Below are positions 1-8,352 of a stretch of 64,000 nt of DNA, piece by piece (the stretch's first letter is position 1; every line of letters begins with the position of its first letter). The notes beneath the pieces are model-generated. The model ran no database searches and was not told the DNA's origin. It worked only from the letters and a program-made list of their open reading frames with translations. A program made the position numbers and the translations under genes. This stretch comes from Cyanobium usitatum str. Tous (GTDB lineage Bacteria; Cyanobacteriota; Cyanobacteriia; PCC-6307; Cyanobiaceae): NCBI RefSeq assembly GCF_963920485.1, contig NZ_OY986431.1, forward strand, positions 1,302,001-1,366,000, given 5' to 3'.

Positions 1-2
1 GC

Positions 3-86
3 GCTCGTATCAGCTCCGATCTGCTGGGCCCTGACCATCCCTTGGCCCGCCTGCCGCTCTCTCAGGATCCCAGTCTCTGGACCTAG
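3..86 (+). CDS. C-terminal end of an unidentified protein (cut by window edge)
   Basis: An open frame enters from the left edge and ends at TAG 84-86, giving 27 residues that end in DPSLWT. Its stop overlaps the stop of the convergent acetyltransferase gene, a packing common in this genome. The fragment is too short to identify, and it could be a chance open frame. Confidence 0.4.
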   Translation, partial: ARISSDLLGPDHPLARLPLSQDPSLWT

Positions 87-571
87 GGCGAATACCAGAA
101 AGCGCAACGGCGCTGCAGCGGCTCAAGCTCCCAGCCCTGGGCCACATAAAAGGCCACCACCTCTGGGTCGGCAAACAGGCTGACCCGATCCACCTCCATC
201 GAGCGCAGCTGATCGAGGACGTAAACCATCAACTGCTTTCCCAGCCCAGCGCCCTGATAGAGGGGATGTACTGCCACATCCCAGACGGTGGCCTCAACGA
301 CGCCATCGCCGGTGCAGCGGGCGAAGCCCACCAGCTTGGGCATCCGGGCATCGTGGCGCCACAGACCCACCCGCAGCAGGCTGTGCTGCAGGGCTTTGCG
401 CACGCGGCGCAGGGGACGGCGGCTCCAGCCCACGGCATCGCAAAGTCGCTCAAGCTCGAATAAGTCGATTTCCCGCTCGCGGCTGAGCACCAGGCTGAGC
501 TGGGAATTGGGAGTGGGGCAGAGCCGGTGCTGGTCCCCGTAGAGGCTGGTGAGGAGCTCGGCCGAAGCCAC
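83..571 (-). CDS. GNAT family N-acetyltransferase
   Basis: Predicted acetyl-CoA-dependent N-acetyltransferase of unknown substrate. The C-terminal half has the GNAT core: a strand ending in VWDVAVHPLYQG, then the acetyl-CoA pyrophosphate loop QGAGLGKQL, and a final strand-turn ending VVAFYVAQGWELEP. The longest frame reaches 760 but would run deep into the divergent hydrolase gene. A GTG at 571 (162 residues) or a GTG at 490 (135 residues) is more reasonable, and the family is usually 140-170 residues. It is similar in feel to the small GNAT proteins kept in cyanobacteria and plastids. Start uncertain, family confident. Confidence 0.8.
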   Translation of the reverse strand: MASAELLTSLYGDQHRLCPTPNSQLSLVLSREREIDLFELERLCDAVGWSRRPLRRVRKALQHSLLRVGLWRHDARMPKLVGFARCTGDGVVEATVWDVAVHPLYQGAGLGKQLMVYVLDQLRSMEVDRVSLFADPEVVAFYVAQGWELEPLQRRCAFWYSP

Positions 572-579
572 AGGGGCAG

Positions 580-1401
580 GTGCTACGCAATGGAACGATC
601 CTGCCCGATGGTCGTTCGAGCTGCGATCGCTGCGCCAGCCTGGGGGGCCCGGATTGCCAAGCGCTGGTGCACCAAGCCCCCTCCCCCCTGCTGGTGGCAC
701 TGCATGGCTGGCTGCTGGCTGGCAGGCTGTGGACGCCCCTGGCCACCGCTCTGGCACCACGCTGGCAGCTGTGGGCGCCGGATCTACCCGGCTTCGGCCA
801 GCGGCCTAGGCCCCGGGGGCTGCAGCCAAACCTGGCCAGCTACGGCCGCTGGCTTGCCGCAGCGGCCCAGGAGCAGGCGGAAGGTAGACCAATAGTGCTA
901 CTGGGCCATTCGCTCGGGGGCAGCGTCGCCCTGCATGCGGCGCCCCTACTGGGCGAGCAACTGGTGGGGTTGATCCAGATTGCTGCCGGTGGTGGCGTGT
1001 ATCAGCCGCGAGCCTTTGCCCAGGTGCGCCGCGGCGGCGCCCTGTTTTTGCGCTGGCGGCCTGGCTGGCTGGCGGAGCTGCCGGGTAGCGATCCGGTGCG
1101 CAGCCCCCTGCTCGCCGAGCGCCGGGCTGCCCAGGGCCTGCTGGCCTGCAGCACTGGCCGAGGCGCGGTGCGCCAGCTGCCCCAGCTCACCGCCCGCCTG
1201 CAGGCGCCAAGCCTGTGGATTGCCGGCGAACGCGACCAGGTGATGGCATCTCGCTACGTGCGCCATTTGGCTGGGTACGCCCCCCAGCACGAGTTCATTG
1301 AGCTGGCTGGAGCTGGCCACCTGCCGATGGGCCAGATGCCGGAGCAACTAGCAGCGCCGATTCAGCAGTGGCTGAGCCAGTTGCCAGGGTCTGAAGATTG
1401 A
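580..1401 (+). CDS. alpha/beta hydrolase
   Basis: Predicted soluble serine hydrolase of unknown substrate, 273 residues. The alpha/beta-hydrolase order is complete: oxyanion-region HGW near residue 43, nucleophile elbow GHSLGGS near 109-115, an acid in GERDQV, and the catalytic His in AGAGHLPMG near the end. It starts with GTG at 580, only about 8 bases from the likely start of the divergent acetyltransferase, so the two share a very short promoter region. It ends 1 base before the stop of the convergent ABC exporter. Typical length for the family; nothing indicates its substrate. Confidence 0.85.
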   Translation: MLRNGTILPDGRSSCDRCASLGGPDCQALVHQAPSPLLVALHGWLLAGRLWTPLATALAPRWQLWAPDLPGFGQRPRPRGLQPNLASYGRWLAAAAQEQAEGRPIVLLGHSLGGSVALHAAPLLGEQLVGLIQIAAGGGVYQPRAFAQVRRGGALFLRWRPGWLAELPGSDPVRSPLLAERRAAQGLLACSTGRGAVRQLPQLTARLQAPSLWIAGERDQVMASRYVRHLAGYAPQHEFIELAGAGHLPMGQMPEQLAAPIQQWLSQLPGSED

Positions 1402-1402
1402 T

Positions 1403-3202
1403 TCAGAGCGCCGCCAGGCCCAGCTCCTGCAGGTCGGCCAACTGGGCATAGACGCCGCCGGCCAAGCGCAACTCGCTGTGGCTGCCCTGCTCAATCAAGT
1501 GCCCCTTGCGCAACACCAAGATGCGATCTGCGGCCTCCACCGTGGCAAGGCGGTGGGCAATCACGATGGCGGTGCGCTGCTGCAGCAGGCGCGAAAGATC
1601 CCGCTGCAGGGTGGCCTCGGTGGAGGGATCCATGAAGGCCGTGGCCTCATCCATCACCAGGACTGAGGGATCTCGGATCGCCACCCGGGCTACCGATAGA
1701 AGCTGGCGTTCACCGGAAGAGAGGTTGCCGCCGCGCTCCCGCAACTCGGTGGCCAGCCCATCAGGCAGGCGCTGCAGCAGGGGCTCTAGGCCCAGCTCAG
1801 CGCAGATCTGATGCAGGGCTTCGCTGCTGATCGGGGCGTCGAGGCGCAGGTTGTCAGCCACATTGCCGCTGAACAGAAAGGTGTCCTGCAGAACCACCCC
1901 AAGCCGCTGGCGCAGGGTGGTGATCGGCAATTGGCGGATGTCAATGCCATCGAGCAGGATCCGGCCGCGCTGGGGCTCATAGAGCCGGCATAACAGCCGG
2001 ATCACGGTGGTTTTGCCTGAGCCGGTAGGGCCCACCAGGGCCACGTGTTCACCGGGAGCAATGCGGAAGGAAAGATCGGTGAGGATCGGGTCGTCTTCTC
2101 GGTAGGCAAACGACACGTTGTCGAAGATCACTTCACCAGCACTGGCACGCTTGCTGCCGCTCTGAATGGCTGCAGCTGAACGTTCAGTAGCGGGTAGATC
2201 AGCGATCTCGATCGGTTGCTCAAGCAGCTCGCCGATGCGTTCAACAGCGGTGAGGCCGCCCTGGATCTGGGTGAAGCGCTCCGCCAGCTGGCGCAGGGGA
2301 TCAAACAACCGCTGGGAATAAAGGATGAAGGTGGTGAGGGTGCCTAGACCCATGGAGCTACCAAGCACCAGCCAACCGCCCAGGGCAAGCACCACGGCCA
2401 CGGCGCTCAGGGCCACCCATTCGATTAAGGCCGAGATAGCGCTGTCAAAGAAAATTGTGCCTTTGACGGCCTCGCGATAGGCGGCATTGACCTGGGCGAA
2501 ACGGGCGCTGTTCGCGGACTCTCGCCGAAACATCTGCACCACCTCCAAACCCTGGAGGTTTTCCTGCAGATCGGCATTGAGCTGGCTTAGCTCCTCACGC
2601 ACCCGGTAGTTTGCTTTACGGAAACGACTCTGCAACCAAATAATGCCAAGCACCACCGGCACCTGACTGACCAACAGCAGCAGGCCGAGCCGCCATTCAA
2701 TTGAGAGCATGGTGATCGCGATCACCAGCAGGGTGACCAAATCGGCCAGCACACCTACGGCGCCGCTGCCAAATACCTCAGCTAGGGCATCGACATCACT
2801 GGTGAGCCGGGTAAGCAGCTTGCCAACGGGGGTGCGGTCGTGGAAGCGCAACGACAGCGCCATGGCGTGGGCAAACAGCTCATCGCGGATGCGGGCGGTG
2901 AGCCGCTGGCCAACGAGCTGAACGTTGAAGGTTTGGATGCCCTGCAAACCCAAACGCACCAATACCGCGCCAACCAGCAACAGCACCAGCAGGCGCATTG
3001 CCTCCGACACCGCCATGCCATCAAGCCAGCCCAGGGTGGGCTCGCGCCGCAGCACGGCGATCGCCTGGCCCACCAGCAGCGGCTGCACTGCAGCGGCAAA
3101 TGCCACCGGGATCAGCAGCAGCAGGGTGAGACCGAGGCGGCGGCGATCACGGCCGAGGTAGGGAAGTAGGCGGGCTAGGCGTTGCCGGTCGAGGCTTGCC
3201 AT
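1403..3202 (-). CDS. ABC exporter, fused membrane and ATPase domains (MsbA/multidrug type)
   Basis: Half-transporter of 599 residues expected to homodimerise in the inner membrane and export a lipid, drug or peptide. Residues about 20-310 form the six-helix transmembrane domain; the ATPase domain follows about residue 345. Visible motifs are Walker A GPTGSGKTT, signature LSSGERQ, Walker B SVLVMDEATAFMD (Met in place of the usual Leu before DEAT) and the H-loop IVIAHRL. Its ATG (3202-3200) overlaps the TGA of hisG, so the two are probably translated from one message although their functions are unrelated. Substrate cannot be told from sequence. Confidence 0.9.
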   Translation of the reverse strand: MASLDRQRLARLLPYLGRDRRRLGLTLLLLIPVAFAAAVQPLLVGQAIAVLRREPTLGWLDGMAVSEAMRLLVLLLVGAVLVRLGLQGIQTFNVQLVGQRLTARIRDELFAHAMALSLRFHDRTPVGKLLTRLTSDVDALAEVFGSGAVGVLADLVTLLVIAITMLSIEWRLGLLLLVSQVPVVLGIIWLQSRFRKANYRVREELSQLNADLQENLQGLEVVQMFRRESANSARFAQVNAAYREAVKGTIFFDSAISALIEWVALSAVAVVLALGGWLVLGSSMGLGTLTTFILYSQRLFDPLRQLAERFTQIQGGLTAVERIGELLEQPIEIADLPATERSAAAIQSGSKRASAGEVIFDNVSFAYREDDPILTDLSFRIAPGEHVALVGPTGSGKTTVIRLLCRLYEPQRGRILLDGIDIRQLPITTLRQRLGVVLQDTFLFSGNVADNLRLDAPISSEALHQICAELGLEPLLQRLPDGLATELRERGGNLSSGERQLLSVARVAIRDPSVLVMDEATAFMDPSTEATLQRDLSRLLQQRTAIVIAHRLATVEAADRILVLRKGHLIEQGSHSELRLAGGVYAQLADLQELGLAAL

Positions 3203-3849
3203 CAGCGCCCTCTGGGGGTGGCAACCAGAGCGATGCGGTCGACGATTCCCTGTAGGGGACCGTCGTCTAGTCGCAGGGCTAAGGGGTGGCCCACCAGCCT
3301 GGCGGTGGAGTGGAAAAGGTCTTCAATGGCGATCAGGCCGTTTTCCTCCAAGGTGCGTCCGGTGGCTACCAGATCGACGATCGCCTCACTCATGCCGGTA
3401 ATCGGTCCCAACTCCACCGATCCAGCCAGATGGATCAACTCCACCGGTAGGTCCAGGGCATCAAAGAAGGCCTGGGCGCAGCCGGTGAATTTGCTAGCAA
3501 CGCGGCAGTGGGCGGGCAGGTCGGCGGCGCGGCGATAGCCACTACTTGCCTTGACCGCCACGCTCATGCGGCAACCACCGAAACCCAGATCGAGCAGCTG
3601 GGCCACCGGCAGCTGGTGTTCGCGGATCACGTCGTAGCCCACCACGCCGAGCTGGGCCTGGCCGTAGGCCACATAAACGGGCACATCGGCATTGCGCACC
3701 AGCAGGGCCCGGGCATGACCGCAGGCGCTGGGCACCATCAACTGGCGGTTGCCGGGCTCAAGTAGGCCAGCGAAATCAAGGCCAGCGGCCGCAAAGCGCG
3801 CCACCGAATCCTTCAGCAGGGCTCCTTTAGCGAGGGCGACGGTGATCAT
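3202..3849 (-). CDS. hisG: ATP phosphoribosyltransferase, short form
   Basis: First step of histidine biosynthesis: condenses ATP and PRPP to phosphoribosyl-ATP in the cytoplasm. The protein starts [15 protein letters not shown], typical of HisG, and at 215 residues lacks the C-terminal regulatory ACT-like domain, so it is the short form that works with HisZ (not in the window). The PRPP-binding loop region is seen at [14 protein letters not shown]. An upstream extension to 3945 exists in frame but would overlap the gloB start; ATG 3849 matches the family N terminus. It is divergent from gloB with about 50 bases between starts. Confidence 0.93.
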   Translation of the reverse strand: MITVALAKGALLKDSVARFAAAGLDFAGLLEPGNRQLMVPSACGHARALLVRNADVPVYVAYGQAQLGVVGYDVIREHQLPVAQLLDLGFGGCRMSVAVKASSGYRRAADLPAHCRVASKFTGCAQAFFDALDLPVELIHLAGSVELGPITGMSEAIVDLVATGRTLEENGLIAIEDLFHSTARLVGHPLALRLDDGPLQGIVDRIALVATPRGR

Positions 3850-3901
3850 GCCGGGGCTGCAGCGGTGATCATGGAAAGGCGCCACAAACTGGACTTTAAC
3901 G

Positions 3902-4645
3902 ATGCAGCAACTCAGCGTCGGGCTGATTCCGGTACTGCGCGACAACTACATATTTCTGCTGCAACGCCAGGGACAGGCGGTGGTGGTCGATCCTGCGGTG
4001 GCAGAGCCAGTGATCGCTGCCCTCGAGCAGCAGGGGCTGGAGCTGGTGGCGATCCTGCACACCCACCACCACAGCGACCACATCGGCGGCACCCCCGGCC
4101 TGCTGGCCCGCTGGCCCAAGGCGGCGGTGCTGGCCAGCCGCGACGACCTGCAGCGAATTCCGCTGCAAACCAAGGGGGTGGGCGATGGCGACAGCTTTGA
4201 GTTGCTGGGTGAGCGGGTGCAGGTGATCGCCGTGCCGGGTCATACCCGCGCCCACATCGCCTACTACCTGCCCGCTTGCGGGCACCTGTTCTGCGGCGAC
4301 ACCCTGTTTGCTGGCGGTTGCGGGCGCTTGTTTGAGGGCAGCGCAGCCGAAATGCATGCATCGCTGCAGCGGCTGACCCAGCTACCTGCAGCCACCAAGG
4401 TGTGGTGCGCCCACGAATACACGCAAGCCAATTTGGGCTGGGCTGCCGCGGTGGTGGCAGCCAGCGATCCCTGCGCAGGCGCTATCGAGGCGCGGCTGGC
4501 GGCGGTTGGGGCGACGCGGGCCCGGGGGGAAGCCACCATTCCCAGCAGCGTGGAGCTGGAGCGGGCCACCAATTTGTTTGTGCGAGCCAGCGGCCCGGAG
4601 CAGTTCGCCGAGCTGCGACTTAGCAAGGACCACTGGCCCAGCTAG
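3902..4645 (+). CDS. gloB: hydroxyacylglutathione hydrolase (glyoxalase II)
   Basis: Metallo-beta-lactamase-fold enzyme that hydrolyses S-D-lactoylglutathione to D-lactate and glutathione, the second step of methylglyoxal detoxification. The metal-binding motif THHHSDH lies near residues 57-63, with further ligands in [17 protein letters not shown] and the late His of CAHEYT. Length 247 fits the family. Its last codons overlap by 4 bases with the end of the convergent ABC ATPase. The divergent hisG-gloB arrangement is recurrent in picocyanobacteria. Confidence 0.93.
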   Translation: MQQLSVGLIPVLRDNYIFLLQRQGQAVVVDPAVAEPVIAALEQQGLELVAILHTHHHSDHIGGTPGLLARWPKAAVLASRDDLQRIPLQTKGVGDGDSFELLGERVQVIAVPGHTRAHIAYYLPACGHLFCGDTLFAGGCGRLFEGSAAEMHASLQRLTQLPAATKVWCAHEYTQANLGWAAAVVAASDPCAGAIEARLAAVGATRARGEATIPSSVELERATNLFVRASGPEQFAELRLSKDHWPS

Positions 4646-5811
4646 GGAGGGGGGAGAACCTGCAGGGCCTGCTGGGATGGGAACAGCACACCAAGGGCTC
4701 CGGGGCGCAGGGCTAGCCGGCAGCGTTGGCCCCGGCTGTATTCGGCCTCCAAAGGCAAGCGCAGCCGCAGTTTCAGATCACCGAGCTGGACTCGATAGAG
4801 CCATTCCCGGCCCAGGAATTCACGCCCCTGCACCCAGGCCTCGCCATCCGTATCTGGATGGAGGCCAATCGCTTCCGGACTGACCAGCACCTCCTCGCGA
4901 TCGCCTGCAACTCCCCCTTGGGGCTGCAGGGAGGAGCCGGTTGTGGCGTGCAGGCTGCCTAGGGCTGTGATCACCTGATCACCACGCCGCTGGGCCGGCA
5001 GCAGGTTGCCTTGGAGCACAAAACGCCCCACAAAGGAGGTAGCGGGGTGCTGTACAAGGTGCCTGGGGCTGGCGCATTGGTGCAGCACCCCATCGCGCAA
5101 CACCGCCACCCGATCACAGATGGCAAGTGCTTCTTCCGGATCGTGGGTAACGATCAGGCCGCTAGCACCACAGCGCGAAAGCACGGCGGGTAGCTCGCTG
5201 CGCAGCCGCAGGCGCACCTCCACATCGAGGTTCGAGAAGGGTTCATCGAGGAGCACGACGGAGGGGCCCGGCGCGAGGGCCCGAGCCAATGCGAGCCGCT
5301 GGCGCTGGCCGCCCGAAAGCTCGTGGGGATAGCGGCCCTCCAAGCCATTGAGCCCGAGAAGCTCCAGCAACCAACTAGCCCGGCTGCTGTCCTGACCGCG
5401 CCGCAGGCCAAAACAGGCATTGCGCCAAGCGTCGAGGTGGGGGAATAGGGCGTAGTCCTGGAAAACCATGCCAACGCCGCGACGCTCCGGTGGTAGCCAG
5501 CGGCCGGGACCGGCCACGGCCCGGCCATCGATCAGTACCGAGCCTCGCTCTGGGCGCTCAAAGCCGGCGATCAAGCGCAGCAGGGTGGTTTTGCCGCAAC
5601 CGGAGGGCCCAAGCAAGCCCACCAATTCGCCCTGATGGAGGGCTAGATCAATGCCCTGCAGCGTCCATTCGCCTGCGGTGGCATTGGCGTAGCGGTGCCA
5701 TAGGCCTTGCAGTTGCACGTGTTCGCGCAACGGCAACTCGGCAGGCATCAGCTCAGTAAGGGGGCTGGCGATCGGCGCAGGACCGGCTAGGGCCATAGGC
5801 TCAGCCACCAT
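4642..5811 (-). CDS. ABC transporter ATP-binding protein, FutC/FbpC-like
   Basis: Cytoplasmic ATPase of an importer of the ferric-iron/polyamine class, 389 residues at most. Motifs: Walker A GPSGCGKTT, Q-loop MVFQDYALFPHL, signature LSGGQRQR, Walker B VVLLDEPFSNLD, H-loop IVTHDPEEA, then a C-terminal TOBE-like region from about residue 270. No permease or binding protein is adjacent, so its partners must be elsewhere. The listed start leaves only 11 bases to ridA on the other strand; internal Met codons at 5796 and 5748 are possible true starts. Iron as substrate is inferred from the family only. Confidence 0.85.
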   Translation of the reverse strand: MVAEPMALAGPAPIASPLTELMPAELPLREHVQLQGLWHRYANATAGEWTLQGIDLALHQGELVGLLGPSGCGKTTLLRLIAGFERPERGSVLIDGRAVAGPGRWLPPERRGVGMVFQDYALFPHLDAWRNACFGLRRGQDSSRASWLLELLGLNGLEGRYPHELSGGQRQRLALARALAPGPSVVLLDEPFSNLDVEVRLRLRSELPAVLSRCGASGLIVTHDPEEALAICDRVAVLRDGVLHQCASPRHLVQHPATSFVGRFVLQGNLLPAQRRGDQVITALGSLHATTGSSLQPQGGVAGDREEVLVSPEAIGLHPDTDGEAWVQGREFLGREWLYRVQLGDLKLRLRLPLEAEYSRGQRCRLALRPGALGVLFPSQQALQVLPPP

Positions 5812-5822
5812 CCTGACCTGGC

Positions 5823-6224
5823 ATGAGTCACCCGATGCAGCCCGAAGCCGTAATCACCGCCAGCGCCCCTGCGCCAGTAGGCCCTTACAACCAGGCAGTG
5901 AAGGCGGGGGGAGTGCTGTATTGCTCTGGTCAGATCGCCCTTGATCCTGCCACTGGCTTGATGGTGGGGGCTGGCGATGTGGAGGCCGAGACCCGCCAGG
6001 TGCTCAGCAACTTGCAGGCCGTTTTGGAAGCTGGAGGCAGCAGCCCAGGGCAGGTGCTACGCACTACGGTCTTCCTGGCAGACCTAGGAGATTTCGCTCG
6101 GGTTAATGCGATTTATGCGGAGCTCTTTAGCGATGGGGTATCGCCGGCGCGGGCCTGCGTCGAAGTAGCGGCTCTTCCCAAGGGGGCTCGGGTGGAAATC
6201 GACTGCATTGCCCTAGCTGCTTAG
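5823..6224 (+). CDS. ridA: RidA family enamine/imine deaminase
   Basis: Small cytoplasmic protein (133 residues) that hydrolyses reactive 2-aminoacrylate and related imines from PLP enzymes. Family hallmarks: APAPVGPYNQAV at the N terminus, LYCSGQIALDP, and the C-terminal RACVEVAALPKGARVEID containing the substrate-binding Arg. ATG 5823 or the Met five codons later (5835) could start it. Divergent from the ABC ATPase gene. Confidence 0.93.
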   Translation: MSHPMQPEAVITASAPAPVGPYNQAVKAGGVLYCSGQIALDPATGLMVGAGDVEAETRQVLSNLQAVLEAGGSSPGQVLRTTVFLADLGDFARVNAIYAELFSDGVSPARACVEVAALPKGARVEIDCIALAA

Positions 6225-6242
6225 CAACTGATTGCAAAGGAA

Positions 6243-6446
6243 TTAGCTGGGTGGATTCAAGGGGCAATCCATCAGCCCGGCTGCTTGCTCGTCTACGGCG
6301 CTGAGTCGCTCCAGGATTGAACGCAGGTCGAGGACGGATAGCTCCCCATCCTGGCCCCACTTCATCACCGAGCGATCGATATCAGTGGAGTCGCCGTTGC
6401 CGGAGCTCATCTCCATGACCGGGTCCCCGAATGTTGATTTCAACAC
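6243..6446 (-). CDS. small hypothetical protein
   Basis: Acidic protein of 67 residues starting with GTG 6446 whose start overlaps the TAG of the gene upstream (TAGTG), suggesting translational coupling; an internal ATG at 6416 is an alternative. The C-terminal half LSVLDLRSILERLSAVDEQ looks like an amphipathic helix. No family recognised. Because it is coupled to the gene behind the SOS-like box at 6652, it may belong to a damage response. Confidence 0.5.
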   Translation of the reverse strand: MLKSTFGDPVMEMSSGNGDSTDIDRSVMKWGQDGELSVLDLRSILERLSAVDEQAAGLMDCPLNPPS

Positions 6447-6637
6447 TAGCCAGGCGCGGGGAGCAGGAATTCAAACAAGTCGCCCTGCACCAGCGCTGAG
6501 CTCGGGCAAGGCCCAGAGGCTTGAGGTCTACCCCTGACCGGAGCTCCGCAAACGGGCAGCAAAAGCGATGGCCAGTCTTCGGCGCGGAAGACGGCGTACG
6601 GGGAGGAGACCGGGGTGGAGGTTGAAGTGGAAACCAT
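6446..6637 (-). CDS. small hypothetical protein downstream of an SOS-like box
   Basis: About 63 residues from ATG 6637 (a TTG at 6649 is in frame upstream). It is rich in Ser, Pro and Leu, and ends GDLFEFLLPAPG. The near-consensus LexA box at 6652-6665 lies 15 bases before the ATG, so LexA-controlled transcription is plausible. Not recognised as SulA or UmuD, although its size would suit a small SOS effector. Together with the coupled gene 6243-6446 it forms a two-gene unit. Confidence 0.5.
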   Translation of the reverse strand: MVSTSTSTPVSSPYAVFRAEDWPSLLLPVCGAPVRGRPQASGPCPSSALVQGDLFEFLLPAPG

Positions 6638-6651
6638 GACCCTGAGCAATT

Positions 6652-6665
6652 AATACACCTGTACT
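6652..6665. promoter_or_regulatory. SOS/LexA-like box (one mismatch)
   Basis: The sequence AATACACCTGTACT fits the cyanobacterial LexA consensus RGTACNNNDGTWCB except for A in place of the first G of GTAC. It lies just upstream of the leftward gene ending at 6446 and about 90 bases before a rightward 48-residue protein. Confidence 0.5.
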
Positions 6666-6753
6666 GTAGGTGAAAAAATGCTTTGTCAAGTGCTCATTGC
6701 CTGGCCTGTCCAGGCCGGGACCAGGATGATGGACACGCCTGTCTGCGATTTAG

Positions 6754-6900
6754 ATGAAACTGCCAGAGGGTTGGCGGGTCTGGCTGCTGGTAATTGGGCT
6801 GAATGCCCTAGCCGGCTATCTCTGGTTTATCGATCGAGGCGTCGAGCCGCCAGCTGCTGGTGGCAACCTCCTGGACCTGATCCGATCCATAGGCCGCTGA
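6754..6900 (+). CDS. small single-pass membrane protein, 48 residues
   Basis: ATG 6754 to TGA 6898-6900. It has one hydrophobic helix (VWLLVIGLNALAGYLWFI) after a short basic N terminus and a polar C terminus ending LIRSIGR. The pattern is that of the many tiny membrane proteins of picocyanobacteria. It lies just before the tRNA-Pro remnant, so it is probably the last chromosomal gene before the island. Confidence 0.55.
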   Translation: MKLPEGWRVWLLVIGLNALAGYLWFIDRGVEPPAAGGNLLDLIRSIGR

Positions 6901-6943
6901 ACCCTTGCTTAATGGCGCCGACGCACCCCTAAGCTCTTTCCAG

Positions 6944-6983
6944 CGGGGCGTGGCGCAGCTTGGTAGCGCGGGTGCTTTGGGAG
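6944..6983 (+). other. orphan 5' half of tRNA-Pro(UGG): left boundary of the island (att site)
   Basis: These 40 bases are identical to bases 1-40 of the intact tRNA-Pro at 32133-32206, from acceptor strand through D arm to the anticodon loop, then diverge after CTTTGGGAG. This is the expected host scar when an element that carries its own 5' half recombines in the anticodon loop and rebuilds the gene at its other end. Confidence 0.85.
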
Positions 6984-7073
6984 TCCCGGTTGCAGCAAGC
7001 TAAACACCAGTCCTAGCCCTGATTTGACACCCGCGACGCCACCAAAAAAGTGACGGCGAGTGACAGAAGCCAA
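6975..7073 (+). repeat. element left-arm repeat, copy 1
   Basis: 99 bp starting at the crossover core CTTTGGGAG. It is about 94% identical to 18975-19073 (six mismatches by eye). Near its end are two 11-bp-spaced sites, AGTGACGG and CGAGTGACAGA (7048-7067). These match the three CGAGTGA sites next to the element A integrase start at 31995-32027, as expected for arm-type integrase sites on both sides of an attP. Confidence 0.75.
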
Positions 7074-7195
7074 AGCTGATGGCTTGGACGCCCTACGCCG
7101 ATTGGATTTTCACCGGAGTGAGCATCACCAGCTTGTTGGTGGTGGTGTGGCTGGTGCTGCGGCCAAGAGCTTGACCTCTGATGGCCTTGCGAGCT

Positions 7196-7209
7196 AGTAC
7201 TGAAGTACT
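7196..7209. promoter_or_regulatory. SOS/LexA box, perfect consensus match
   Basis: AGTACTGAAGTACT matches the cyanobacterial LexA consensus RGTACNNNDGTWCB at every defined position. It ends 15 bases before the start of the DUF1651 gene, where a bound repressor would block transcription or initiation. Confidence 0.65.
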
Positions 7210-7224
7210 TGCCGCAGGGGTGGC

Positions 7225-7473
7225 GTGAGCAAGCAGGCGTGGATCCAGGACCCCAAGACCGCCAGCACAATGCGGTTCCAATTCGATCCCAAGAGCTGGA
7301 GCGCACATCCGATGTACTTTGTCGATTTAGGCCGGCCGCTGCCTGGTGCGCCACCGCTGCTCAAGACCCGCAGTCATATGCGCCGTAACGACGCCAGGCA
7401 GCTTTGGCTAAGGCTGAAGGCCGAGGGGTGGAAGCAGGTAGACCCCCAGTGGGGCGCTGGCGTAGATGTCTGA
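7225..7473 (+). CDS. DUF1651 domain protein
   Basis: Small protein of 82 residues from GTG 7225. It has the cyanobacterial DUF1651 pattern: FDPKSWSAHPMYFVDLGRP, then LLKTRSHMRRNDARQLW, and a terminal GWKQVDPQWG. The function of the family is unknown; it occurs in many short copies in picocyanobacterial genomes. Here it is the first gene inside the island and sits directly behind a perfect LexA-box match, suggesting induction by DNA damage. Confidence 0.75.
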   Translation: MSKQAWIQDPKTASTMRFQFDPKSWSAHPMYFVDLGRPLPGAPPLLKTRSHMRRNDARQLWLRLKAEGWKQVDPQWGAGVDV

Positions 7474-7494
7474 GCAAAGCGAGTGACAGATGCC

Positions 7495-7695
7495 ATGAGC
7501 AGCTATCGGATCTGCCGCGACGACGGCATTAGCGACGGCATAGCCGGTCAGGTGTTCGACAGCTATGACGCGGCCTATGCAGTGGTTGAGCGCTACTACG
7601 CCGATGTGTGTTGCTCAGACGAGCGTGAGTACTACCGGATCGTGGACGACGGTGAGGAGCCGGGGATGGCATCGAGCGTGGAAAACAATGTGTAA
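7495..7695 (+). CDS. small hypothetical protein
   Basis: About 66 residues from ATG 7495 (a GTG at 7483 is in frame). It is acidic, with Tyr and Asp prominent (VFDSYDAAYAVVERYY) and two adjacent Cys. No family recognised. It follows the DUF1651 gene by about 20 bases and may be co-transcribed. A GCGAGTGACAGA string like the integrase arm motif lies just before it at about 7478. Confidence 0.5.
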   Translation: MSSYRICRDDGISDGIAGQVFDSYDAAYAVVERYYADVCCSDEREYYRIVDDGEEPGMASSVENNV

Positions 7696-8352
7696 GCGTT
7701 AAGGCACCCCAGGCCACCTAACACTGAGGAGTCTGGAGCCCATGTGGCCTTGCCCTGTCATCACTTTCATATACATAGTTACGCAGGGGTATCATCTATA
7801 GTGGTAGTGGGCCAAACCCACTAGACCAACTTCAGTGGTAATTTGGCCACAGCCTTACCTGCTTTGGCAACGATTCCCAGTTGGTTCTGCCCGCACACTG
7901 TTGCATGCCGTCGCGCACCTGCTTGATAGGCAGGGCAACTAGTCAGAGCTTAGTCTTGCGATTTCGCAGCTAGGCAACCCTATGGGGAGAACAAGTACCT
8001 CTTTGGTGACATAGGTCGAGCAGTTCCAGTTCAAGCAGCTACTCGCCTAGGTCACAAGAAAATCGCCTTCGACAAATGTTTGGTTATTGCTCCGACTATC
8101 GTCGGCACAGAAGTAGATGTGAGTGCCGATCTGCCTAGGGAGTTTCTGGACAACACCAGGGCTCTAGGCAGACAAACGTATGAGATTAATCTCCCTACTG
8201 CGAAGCCAATTTTTCTAGGCAGCTGTCCAGGCCTTCACTAGATTATTAGCGAGCAATCGTGATCATTAACTTCAAGGAAGTGACCAAGTTTCTGCGTGCT
8301 ACTGGCCAGCATCTTCGGATGCGACCCAGGCTTATTGCCACTGGATTGGGCT
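7696..8352. other. non-coding stretch with a decayed reading frame
   Basis: No gene with a credible start. A frame from 7954 to TAG 8239-8241 is open for 95 codons, but without ATG it encodes protein-like sequence (NKYLFGDIGRAVPVQAATRL), which suggests the remains of a coding region. AT content is higher than in the flanks, consistent with an eroding island segment. Confidence 0.4.

Noticed and set aside
6446-6637. Identification of the SOS-box gene as SulA or UmuD
   Set aside because: Only size and position fit; no residue pattern of either family could be matched.
7021-7050. CGACGCCACCA string resembling the 3' end of a tRNA or tmRNA
   Set aside because: No acceptor partner or T arm precedes it, and the same string is part of the element left-arm repeat at 19021.
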